Shown one piece after another: positions 37,101 through 47,547 of a stretch of 64,000 bases of DNA. How positions within the stretch are numbered: the stretch's first letter is position 1; each line of letters opens with the position of its first letter. The stretch covers positions 248,533-312,532 of the forward strand of contig WBMV01001233.1 of NCBI GenBank assembly GCA_013396655.1, given 5' to 3'. A program made the translations under genes and the position numbers. The DNA comes from Campylorhamphus procurvoides. Lineage: Eukaryota; Chordata; Aves; Passeriformes; Dendrocolaptidae. The notes beneath the pieces were generated by a model. The model was not told the DNA's origin. It was given only the letters and a program-made list of their open reading frames with translations, and searched no databases.

Positions 37101-39282
37101 TTGCTCCTGGATCTTCCTTAGTTAGTGAAATAATGTACACAATACAAAAGAACACTTTTTCCTACAAAAACAACTCTTTGGGCCTGTATTTCAGCATAAT
37201 TATGCCTGTAGCATTGTTACTGTATAATGCAGACTAAACCCCTTTCCCTGTGCCAGTGAGCTAGATGTGTCCATTTAGAACCACAATATAAATTATACTG
37301 AAAATATTTTCCTGTGTAGGGCAAAGTTGTTATTAACAGAGAAAATTTGCCTCATTAAAATTCAAAGTTGAAACTCCCCTTGCTTTTGAGGACAAGGGAC
37401 TTCAGATTTGGGGTTGAGTCTGTCTCCGTAAAGTCCTACAGGTGCATTCTCTGCAGCCTTGTCATGGGATCATCAAAATCACAGTACTTCTTGGAGCATA
37501 CTGCTGATCTCATCTAACTTGTACAGCTGTGTCGCTCTAGGGAGCAGGACATGCAGAAGGCAAGAGGGATCTGAGCACAACTTGCAATGGGTTGAAAACA
37601 TATTGAGCGTGTCCATCCAGACCTGTTTGTTTGGAGGTGCTACTAGGTCATTCATCTTAGACATAGCAGGAATAAACCAGGTGTGGAGACAAATGGGCCA
37701 GATCATCTATTGGACTAGGGTTTTTTTTTACTGTTTCAAGCTGTTGGTGATATATGAAAGTCATCATTGTCCTGTTTTATACTCAGTTGATGTTTTCATG
37801 GTTATCTTCATTACCATCTGTGCTAGAAATACTTCTTTTTAATGAAAACTGAATATTTCCATTATCTAAATGGAAAGAAATAGAATTGATAGAGAAATTT
37901 AGGGAGGGAAAAAAAAGAAAAATTAAATTGAAAATTTCTTCAGTTTTGGAACAACCTAAATTGTTATTCTTAGACACATTTTTCCCCTATTTTTCTTCTA
38001 CTTCCTTCCATCTTTGATAAACTAAACAAGATAGTGAAGCTTCTTCTACTTTATGCTTGTGGTTTTTTTCTCTCTGGATTTTTTTACTGAGGTGACTGTA
38101 AGGATTTCTGGCACACTGTGTTGCTTGTATCGTATGGTTTGCTTTAACTAGTAGAGACATTTTTTTGTGCTAAAACTCTGCTGCTGCTTTGCTGTCTGCT
38201 AGTCTAAAGCTCAAAGAAACATACCACAGGAGGAGGAAATACGCTATAATTGTGTAACTTTCTGGGTTTTCTTCTTTTTGTTATATATTTTGTTTTCCTG
38301 AGGGTTGGGGGAAGAGGGAAAGGACACTGAAATAGGAATACTGGGGTGGTTCCTGATTTGTTTTTATTCAGGTCAGTAGACAGTGGCAGGACTGCTTCTG
38401 AGTGTTTCTCTCATGCTGTTGTACCCCATCCAGCCCTATGACAGGAACATCAAAAAAATTTAGTTTGTATTTCTGTTTTAAAACATCTACCAGAGTCCTG
38501 CTCTATTTTCATCCTGAAGCACTGAGAAGCTAGAAAAAAACAACTGGATTATATAAGAGACCTTTTCCAAAACAAAGATTCTGCACTATTTGAAGAATAA
38601 TAGCCAGCAGCCATTTAGTTACCAATATATGCAGAGAAAGGTAACGTTCAAATTCCATTAAATATTGCATATCAAACTATGGTGTATCTGGATACATACA
38701 CACAGAGAGCACAATTTTTTTGTACTATCACACTCCTTGCTTCGTATGGCCTTGGGCTAACTTAAAAATATCTGATCCAAGTTCTGTGTCAGAAATGCAA
38801 AACTAACTCAGCTGCTTTTTAATTTTTTTTTTCCCCCCAGAAAAAGTGAAGTGCAGAAACTGGAAGAAATTAAGATCTGCTTGTACAGCTGGGAATTTCT
38901 CAGTAAAATAATTTGGCACATACTAAACCTCTGAGAGATACCTGGCATGGTCTGTATTCCTATATTCTTTACCTGTCATTTTTGTTGCTTGTTTTTCTTC
39001 ATTTTAGAGACAGTATTGTAAAAGCAGTTTATCAATAGGTTGTCAAGATTAAAAGTCCCCGCCTTGGGAACAGCCCCATTTTCATTATATCAGACATATC
39101 ATTCTGTCTCATACATTACTCAGTTGAGGGAGAGACCAGAAACCAGAAAAATCTGAAAGCATAAAACGGAAATTATCAGTAAACAGATGAAATACATTGC
39201 TTTAATGGAGTCTATGGGGTTACTCTGACAGCCTTTCCCTAAAATGTTATGAGCCACCTGGAACCTCAGGGAATTCAGAGAA
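34161..39282. other. AT-rich unique sequence, no gene seen
   Basis: No exon or mobile element recognised. A locally GC-richer part lies at about 34980-35130. A small direct repeat CAACGTTACA occurs twice at about 35576-35597. The sequence at 36990 (TGTCCTGGTTTAAG) resembles an LTR start, but no matching end or duplication was found. A 127-codon frame at 37459-37842 has no recognisable domain. Confidence 0.45.
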
Positions 39283-39400
39283 AGGACAATAACAATACTT
39301 TGTAGTTTTTAGTGCCTTTCAAATAAGAGTCTCAAAACACTTCACAAACATTAATCAAATGTCATAACAGTGCTGTGAGATAGAATTCTATTATTATTCA
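39283..39400 (+). mobile_element. Ancient amniote SINE/LINE tail (MIR/L2/L3/AmnSINE-like)
   Basis: The order AATAACAATACTTTGTAG, TAGTGCCTTTCAAATAAGAG, TCTCAAAACACTTCACAAAC, ATTAATC, ACAGTGCTGTGAGATAG, ATTATTATTC follows the well-known tail shared by ancient amniote retroposons (AATAATAATAC..TAGC, CTTTCATCTGAGGATCTC, TTTACAAACATTAAT, CTGTGAGGTAG, ATTATTATCCCC). Divergence is high, as expected for elements inserted before birds split from other amniotes. I cannot separate MIR, L2/L3 and AmnSINE1 by eye. Such relics are sometimes retained as regulatory DNA. Confidence 0.5.
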
Positions 39401-42203
39401 CAAACACCAAAAGATCCTTTAAAAACAAAAGCAAGCTAATGTTTCAGTGCATTTAACTGCAATTCAATTAAGCAGTCTCACTTGGTGTCTATAGTTTTAG
39501 CAGTAACTTTCCCATATTGTGGTGAACAGGTAAGGGATTGGACCAATACTGTGCCAGGAACCACTACCACCCCAAATACAATGTACACTTTCCTGGAATA
39601 TAAACTAATATCTTCTTGTGATACTTCTAAGTCATCCATGACTCTGGATCCTAGGACTTACACTTGCTACCCTCATCTGAAAAACAGAGAACAACTTTGC
39701 ATTCAACCAAGTCTTAGTTTACCTCAACTTCCTCATTTGTGAAGTAGATCAGAGATCCACACAGAGAGAGGAGAACTAGGACCATTTAAGTGTGTAAAAT
39801 AGTTTGATCAGGAAACAAACAAACAAACAAACAAAAAAAACTAGAACAAGAAGATTTAATAAAAAGAGTATCTAATGTTATGGTTAAGCAGCTATCTACA
39901 GAGGGCTAATGACTATGCAGTGTTTTACTGTATGACTATACATGTTTTATCACACAGCTGGTGAATCTAAAAATCTTTTTATGAGTAAATATTCTTTAAT
40001 GTCCAATGCTAATAATTACTCAGCTCTGGATGATGTATGCACTATAGCTGCTGCAGTTCATATGCGTTGATTTGATTACATATCAGGAGATGGGCTCAAG
40101 TGAAAAATTAATTATAACAATAAAGGTTGCATGAAATGCCTGACTGTTTAATTTGTATCTAACTGTGCAGTTTATGTTGTGTTTATTATTATATCTTGCT
40201 TCATCTTATAACTGAGTTACTCAGTTAAAACATTCATAAATACGTCTCAGAATGTTAGTTTATTACTAGAAACAGTTTCAAGAAAGCTTAGCAGTCATAT
40301 CATGTAAACATCTATCTTATAATTAAAACTCAATTAATATGTTTGCAACAAACATTTGCTGCTTAGGATGTATACAAAAATTGCCTAATGGAATCTAAAT
40401 TTAATCCCTATTAGAAACACTTTAAATTTGCTCACATGTCTTTATCTCTACTTTACATTTTAAACATAAAAAGGAGCTCAAGATGCCACAACATCTTAAT
40501 CGCAGAAGATCTTTATCCTGTCTAGATCAATCTTTAATAAATTATGTTATTCTGGCAGCTGGCACACAAGGGCAAAAAGAGTTTTTGCAGAAAGAAAAAA
40601 AACCCAATCAAATCCACATACTCAAACAATATGTAATTGCTGTGCTTTTGAAATGAAGTGTCTTGTTTCCCTCACTTTTGTGGGGAAGCATCAGATTTAG
40701 CTAGATAGGCAGATTCTGTCATCCACTGAAAGCCTCACCAAGTAGTCTTGCCTGTGAAATCAGGATTTAACTGAGTAAAAACAGTAGGATTGGGCCCAGG
40801 ACTAACTTATGGTGCTGTCAGTCTGAACTGTGTCCCTAGTGGACTTACACATTTAGAAGTTGATGGTGATGGTGACATTACTGAAAGGAAAAAGAAAGTG
40901 TAAACTATCTGCTGGCTAAGAGAGTGAAACAAAACTGATATGTGCCCCAGAAGGGTTGTAAAACGAAATGGGGTTAACATCTACAGCAAAAGCAAGAGGA
41001 AACATTTCTCTCAAAAACTAAACAAGGTAAAAGTTAGCCTGATTCCAGCACTCTATGTTAACAGTATGGATAAGAAAACATTAAAGAAAACAGGCTTTAT
41101 TTATGGGGGGAGGGGAAACTGGGGAAGGAAAAGAACCCCACAGCCCCTACACAAACCCCCATATTAGAGAAAGGTAGCAGACTAAAATTTCAAAAGCTGC
41201 TTTTCAAGAGATAAATTCCTTCCAGCCAGTAGGAAAGGCAGAATGACTTCATCATCTTCCCACTTCTCCACTTCTCAGCCTGACATCATTGGGATAGGAA
41301 GTTTCAGGCAGTAGGAGATAACCAAGTAGTACTAGGTGGGTAGAGTAGTTCACCTTTTCTTCATAAGCTCATATGTGTATTAAAACAGTACCTATATTCC
41401 CAAAAGCATTATGTGAAGGATCTTGCAGCACCTGGCAGTCCTGACTGCCAGTCTTTCCAAACCTGTTCAGATAAACTGACCACACATAGCATGTTCCTGT
41501 ATCACCCCTCCAGAGGGTAAACTCACTATTGTAGTTACCATGAGCTTTATTAGACTTGCTACATACACGTCCATTGCGTTGAATAGCTGCACCTGAGAGT
41601 AGTCACTTTGCTGACTTTTAGAAAAAAGACAGGAAAATCTGCAGCATGGAATTTGATCTGGTAATGTGAGAATGCCTGAACTGTAGGTAATGCCTGGAAA
41701 TCACAATTCTGGTTAATAGCCTTAGGAACCTCCTTCAAATAAAAGTTGGGAGCCTGTTCCTATGGACCTGTGCCTCATGATGTCACTGATTAACACACAA
41801 CTATGTCACTTTTTCTGTCATTGACCCTCAATATTACAGTGAACAACATGGTTTTGAATCATCCTCACAGTGTTAAATGACCAGTTATGGGCCGCTAACA
41901 TGTCTGAACAAGTAGATGATGAAGAATGCTCCTGGACCGTTGCCTAATTTTCCTGTAGTCTCACTTGTCTGCATGTATGACCACCCTCTTTCTGTCTCCA
42001 GGCTCCCAAAATTGCAGAAACACAGATATAATTGAAAAGGTGGAAGAACAGTAGACCAGAAACTTCTGATTCAAGAACTGTCCTTGTTTTAAACCCTACA
42101 TTTTCTTAGGTGTATAAGAGGGGTTAGAAGCATTTGACAAATATAAAATAGACAAATGGCATGTTTTAGGAATGGTATTATCCAGTTTAGTACTTCCACT
42201 AAA
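39401..42203. other. AT-rich unique sequence, no gene seen
   Basis: No exon recognised. A weak MIR-like phrase (CTTAGTTTACCTCAACTTCC TCATTTGTGAAG) lies at about 39712-39743 and could belong to the same ancient retroposon as the tail just upstream. The part at about 40010-40200 has the mixed composition of a possible conserved non-coding element. A G-rich patch is at 41105-41130. Confidence 0.4.
39813..39840 (+). repeat. (CAAA)n microsatellite
   Basis: Five to six CAAA units followed by an A run. Confidence 0.9.
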
Positions 42204-42207
42204 ACAA

Positions 42208-42572
42208 TGTTAGCACTCGCTTCTCCTCCCCCTCCAATTTAAGGCACACAAAATGGTTGAGATAAGAACAATTTACTGAAAGCAGCACTGAGACAAGAAA
42301 ATTAATAGTAATAGCAAAAATGTTAATAACAGAAGGTATAAGACAAATTATTTATACAGAAATCCACTACAATACTAACTGTTTTGCCTGCCACACTTTC
42401 TCCCTATCAAATGGAACACCCTTCTCAGAAAACAGAGAGAGAGTCCCTTGCCCTGCCCCTGCCAATGGTGTCACATAATATTAGGGTCTCGGCCATGCCC
42501 ACACATCTCCAGGCTCCAACCCTTCGTGGGTACTGCAAAAAATTAACCCTATCCTTGGCCAAAACTGAGACA
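42208..42572 (-). mobile_element. Probable solo LTR of an endogenous retrovirus (ERVL-like), minus strand
   Basis: Read on the minus strand it begins TGTCTCAGTTTTGGCC, followed by GGGTTAATTTTTTGCAGTA, a phrase seen at the 5' end of common avian ERVL-type LTRs. It ends ...GGAGAAGCGAGTGCTAACA at 42208. A strong TATA-type box (TATAAATAA, minus strand, 42348-42356) sits in the expected middle part. Length 365 bp. Flanks share only a 4-bp match (ACAA at 42204-42207 and 42573-42576), so the edges are less certain than for the two LTRs upstream. No retroviral genes adjoin it. Confidence 0.65.
42348..42356 (-). promoter_or_regulatory. TATA-like box of the LTR
   Basis: TATAAATAA on the minus strand, about 215 bases into the LTR in its own orientation. 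Confidence 0.45.
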
Positions 42573-42697
42573 ACAAACCCTAGGTCTTTACACACGTTGC
42601 TGAGTGGCTTCAGGTATACAGTAGGATTTCTGCCATGCTAGAGTATTTAAAAGTTTGTGCCCTGACATGGATTTTTGTATATTTCTCAAACTTTAGG

Positions 42698-42810
42698 TTA
42701 GCTAATATATAGCTAATATATAATATATGGTTAATATATAATATTAATATATAATATAAAGTTAATATATAATTAATATATTACTATATAATATATAGTT
42801 AATTAATATG
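42698..42810 (+). repeat. AT-only minisatellite-like tract
   Basis: About 110 bases built from variations of GTTAATATATAATA and GCTAATATATA, with almost no C and few G. Units of about 11-20 bases repeat irregularly, so it is a degenerate tandem array. Confidence 0.85.
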
Positions 42811-44199
42811 ATGTTGGGGTTTATATGTAGAAAATATGTATAAGAGCTATCCTTCATATGGAAGATTCTAACAAAATAAAAATCAGGTATGCAATCTAAA
42901 CCAGTTGTGTATCTTCATTTATATTTGCTGAAGAGAGAGAGATAAGCACTGCCAGAGTGCTATATATCTCACTTGTCTTAGGACACTTATCTTAGGATAC
43001 AGGAATTATTCTCCAGAAGTTGTCCACATGTCGCCTTCTTACAGAGGAAAATTTCAAGGCTTATTTAAAAAAAACCCACCTACCATATGAATGTCAGAAA
43101 GCCGAGGTGAATTTCATCTTATGCATTGGCTTACCGTGGCGAAGATCTGTTCACCTCAGTAAAAAGGATCTATCCAGAACCCCTAAGTTTTTTTCAATCC
43201 TTAACACAATCAATAAGAATGTGCAAAGTGCAGTGTGTGGTTTTCAAATCTGTTCAGTGCTCAAGCACGAAAAAGTAAAGTGCAACATGGTGAAACCTTC
43301 AAAATTTCATCCTTCCGCCACACAAGCTGTCCAATTCATCAATTCCTTATTGAAACGTGCTCTTTCTTAGATGCTACTGAGTACATTACAAAGTAACTTA
43401 CGGAGATGTAAGTTCTCATAATGATGTCCTCTACCTGGGAGTGAATTTCTGTCTCAGAATTATGATAAATAATATTTGTCTTTTTTACTGTACCACATAG
43501 AGTTCTTATTTACTGTTCTTTGTCAATCACTGTGGTACAAATTTTTGGGCTGTAGACAAGAAGACCAATTTAGCTGAATTATCTTCTTCCTGGTTACTGT
43601 CTATTCATTGCACTAATAAACAAGTATCCAAAGAGCTCTTTCCTCTCCTACTTTTCATATTTATACACTTGTTACAGACTTTTGCCCCTCTTGCTCTCTT
43701 AATGGAGCAGTATAAAGGTGCTCTGGGTGCAAAAAGAAGCTGTGAAGAAGAAGAAGTAGCAATATCATGAGTGTTAGGTGTTTTGCTTTCATTGCTGCCT
43801 GGCCCTGAATGCATCATGTTGTTGATGTGTAATCACAAGATGCTGTGAAAATAGTCAACAGTTGGCATTGAAAGGAGATGGCACAGAGACAGTGGTCCTG
43901 AGTAACTGACCTTGTCTGGACACTGTGTGTGTCCTCACTCAGTTCAGTACCCTTATTAATATCCTGCTTCCTGAGTTGACAATTGGAGTAATGAGGTATG
44001 GCAGTCTTCATGCCCACAATCAGAAGTCTTTACTTGATAGGTCCTATTGGCTTTAAAACTCATGAAGCTGTGAGTTGTAACATTAGAGCAACTCACACCA
44101 CTTCCATGAGCAACGTAAAGACTGTCACAGATGGAGTGATGCACTTCACTTGTAAGAGAGAAGGAGCAGTATTTTTATTGATACAGAACTATTATTTGA
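42811..44199. other. AT-rich unique sequence, no gene seen
   Basis: A 116-codon plus-strand frame (43020-43370) and a 106-codon frame (43998-44318) show no domain, signal peptide or splice context. I treat both as chance. Confidence 0.45.
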
Positions 44200-44850
44200 C
44201 TAAGTTTGTAAGCACATGCAACAATGCTTTAACAAGACTCAGCTGCAGAATTGGTCTTTATTGCCTGTTGTGTAGAGGCCAGGATCAGATAAAACTGTCA
44301 GAGAGACATTCCAGTTGAGTCATGAGGTTCAGAAAGGACCTCTTTATATTCTAAACTTCTTTCCCAGGGTAGCTTATGGGTGGCTGGATCTGCACATAGT
44401 CTCAGACTCAGTCAATGATTTATGTCTAAAGGACTATATGTGCACAATCAATCTTTTACATCACTTAGCTAAGATTTCAAAGTTTCAGCATGCTTATTCC
44501 AATTCTCTTACTAAGCTTCTGATTCTATCAGCCTTGAGGAGTAACCTTGTGGTACATTCACACTCCAGACTATATCCTGGCATGCAGCCCACTGTCATGT
44601 GGGATTGCCCAATGAGCCCTGGACTGTCTACCATTTATGGAGTCAGATGATTGACTTATATTTGTGTAAACCAGTCATATTTTAGGCAGATATCCACTCA
44701 ACTAGCTCTCAACTACTGCACAACATTTATGGCCCTTACCTACTATGTTGTTTTGTGTTTCCCCAGAGTCCAGCTTAAGCCAGACATAACTATCACAACC
44801 ACTACTGGTGGCTATTCCTCAAGCAGAAAAGGATAAGAGGAAAGCACACC
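44200..44850 (-). other. Candidate LTR-derived block
   Basis: A GC-richer stretch with an AATAAA on the minus strand (44257-44262, context CAATAAAGACC), typical of the R region of an LTR. The far end reads, on the minus strand, TGTGCTTTCCTCTTATCC. Two adjacent plus-strand frames in the same phase (44315-44650 and 44651-44836) have no domain. I could not pair TG...CA ends with a target-site duplication, so the limits are approximate. An old ERV LTR is likely but not proven. Confidence 0.35.
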
Positions 44851-46040
44851 TCCACAATCTGAGACTGACATGGTATTAGCATCTCATTAATATTTTAATG
44901 ACATTCCTCTTGAAGAAAGAATACCTTCTGGAAATTGTTACTATTACATAAATTATATAGATATATACACGTATACTGGTATGAACTCATGAATGTTAGT
45001 CAGGAAGTTGCAACTTCCCTTGAATTATTGAATGGTTCTATCTTCATAATTGTTTTCTTTTATCAGCTTTCTGATTGAAACAGTTAACTTGCACTTTTAG
45101 AACAAATATTTAGCACTGGGTATCCTTACATGTACCTCTTCTCAATGGGATCCCACATTTTTGTAATGAGTGCATCATGGAAATTGTAATATTTTATATA
45201 TGTAATGTTGTCTTGTTCAACAAATAGAGAGATGAAAATGCTAAACACAGTATGTCTTATAGATGATCCTCTTTGCAAATAGACACATCTGTATTTCATT
45301 TTACTTATATAAGAAATGTAATGAGTATAAAAGTAACATTCAAGTAACATTTGAGTCTTTTTCATTCTACCAGAAAGATAGTATACCTGAACATTCAATC
45401 ACTTTAACACAATCTTCCAACTGTATTCTGCTGCCAAGAGAATGTCTCCCTTATTATTTGTTCTGTAATAACATGTGCACATTTATATAAGACAATTCAA
45501 GGATGTTATACTAGCTGTAGGTGTCTGTCCTTTTCCTTCAACACAAATACATTTCAGCCTAAGTAGGTGGAAATACACACACCCTTCTAACAAAGCCAAA
45601 TCACTGTCATTTTAAGAATCAAAAATATTCAGTTTTGAAAAAATGAGGCAGGCACATGAAAAGCACAGCTGAGTAAGGCTAATTTCCCATGACTGTTCCA
45701 GTGTGTGGCACATCAGAATGTGCCTTCCCCGTCTTTCATTACCCTCTTTTTTCTGTTCTTTTTTTTTCTTTTTAACCAAAGATCAGGGTGTGTGACTTGT
45801 TCTAAATTACAGTTATGAATAAACAATACGTATGAACATTTGTCTTCTGCTTGCTGGAGTACTTATAAAACAAGTTTCTCCTCTCCTCTAGGTAATGCAA
45901 AAAAATTTACAAATCGTCTGTAGTTCTAAACTATATTATACAGGACTGTTGTAGCATCTTTGCATCTTTGAGAACTTTGCCATCTTGTCAGAGTTGAATT
46001 TGGACAGATGGTTTAAAAGAACTAATATACTCCTTTTGAT

Positions 46041-46066
46041 TTTGGTTTGGTTTGGTTTGGTTTTTT
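46041..46066 (+). repeat. (TTTGG)n microsatellite
   Basis: Four TTTGG units followed by a T run. Confidence 0.9.
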
Positions 46067-47536
46067 AATAGTATGATATTCAAACATATATTTTTGATGT
46101 CTCCACATTCAGAATTTTCAATATTTGTTTGACTAAATTTGACTAAACATTTATTTATTGATGTTTAATCCACTCAAAACTTCTCAGTCATTCTGTTATT
46201 TTTATTCCAGTTAAAGGGAAACTTACTAATATACATTTATACTCTGTCTTTTTGCAGGCCCTCTCACCATGGTTTCTCAGATACTCTGTTTGCTATCAAA
46301 ACTACTTGTGCATTATCCAGACATATTTTAGATTGCAAGTAGCCATTCCCTTTTACAGCCAACTTACAATATTATATTTTGCAAAGAAAAAATGTTAAAA
46401 GTTCTCTAGTAATGAAGTAAGAAGTGGACAAGAATGAAGAAATGCATTGATGATCCTGTAATCATTTTTTTAGATTAAACATGTTTTTGGCTTGACCTTA
46501 AAGTTACCTGAGTACTACATGTGAAGACTAAAGAAGATGAAGTTTAATAATGGACAGTGACAACTAATAAGCATTTCTGCAAAAGTTGAAATCTTCTTTG
46601 TTAGTAAGAATAGTGGAGACGAGATGCTACGTATTAATTGGCTGCAACATTATTATGAAAATGAAAGTATAATCAGGAGAAGTTCTTTTAGAAAAGAATA
46701 AGAAATGTGAGTAGTGTTCATGACCCTGATAAGATCTTATATGAATTTCTGGACACCATGCTGTTCATCCATATGCAAGATGAGCAGACTAAACAGCTGT
46801 GGAGAACAAGCATCAAAGTGAGGAGGAACAGATACTTAACCATAACCAAGAAACTTTGTCCAGATGTGTGAAGTCTGACATAATTGCTTACAGAAATGGA
46901 AGTGGAAAAAAGTGTCAGGTAGCCACGAGAAGCATATAAATAAAGACAATATTGCCACAGAAATAAATGGGTATAAATTAGATCTGAATAAATACAGTCT
47001 GGAAGTGATAAGTTCCCTAACAGGGGGATTGAGAAGGAGGTATCCTAGCAAGTTTTAACAAGACTATTAATATTTATATTAACAGAGCACCTGCTAGGCA
47101 ACTGGAGTATATGTTCTAACATTCCTCCGTAGTTGTGTTCTCCAGCTATATTTTGTGAATATGACATAGCTGTTTACATTTTTTCTCAGTGTGAACTGTC
47201 AAAAAGAACCCAGAAGAAAATTTATACTGTCTTGTCATATATTGTTTAGAAAGAAGTTGAAAGCACAGTTCAATTTTTTTCACATTGTTTGACTTGTAAA
47301 GGATGAGCTTCAGAGGTGCTAGAATGCTGGATGCCATACATAATTAACACCACACTTAGGCAAATCTGACATCTGGGCATAGAAGTTATACTGAAAATGA
47401 AGTGTAGAAAAGTGCTTATGAACTTCTTTAATTTTTGGTTTTTTTTTTTTAATTATGTTCAAGAAAGAAGAATACCTATTGTACAGGGGTTCATGCTTCC
47501 CTATGAATTTAATTGAAATTTATGATTCATTAAGAA

Positions 47537-47547
47537 GGGGGGGGGGG
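47537..47547 (+). repeat. G11 homopolymer
   Basis: Eleven consecutive G, followed by AGG; a likely sequencing-error or polymorphism hot spot. Confidence 0.85.

Noticed and set aside
36990..37160. TGTCCTGGTTTAAG as the start of another LTR
   Set aside because: Resembles an LTR start, but no matching CA end, poly(A) signal or duplication of the left flank ACAGC was found downstream.
37459..37842. 127-codon plus-strand frame as a gene
   Set aside because: Product is compositionally random, with an overlapping minus-strand frame and no domain.
43020..43370. 116-codon plus-strand frame as a gene
   Set aside because: No recognisable motif, no exon signals and AT-rich composition like the flanks.
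44202..44216. AAGTT or GCACA as a target-site duplication for the 44.2-kb block
   Set aside because: No matching copy follows a CA end at the other side; GCACA recurs at 44844 but the preceding bases are not an LTR end.
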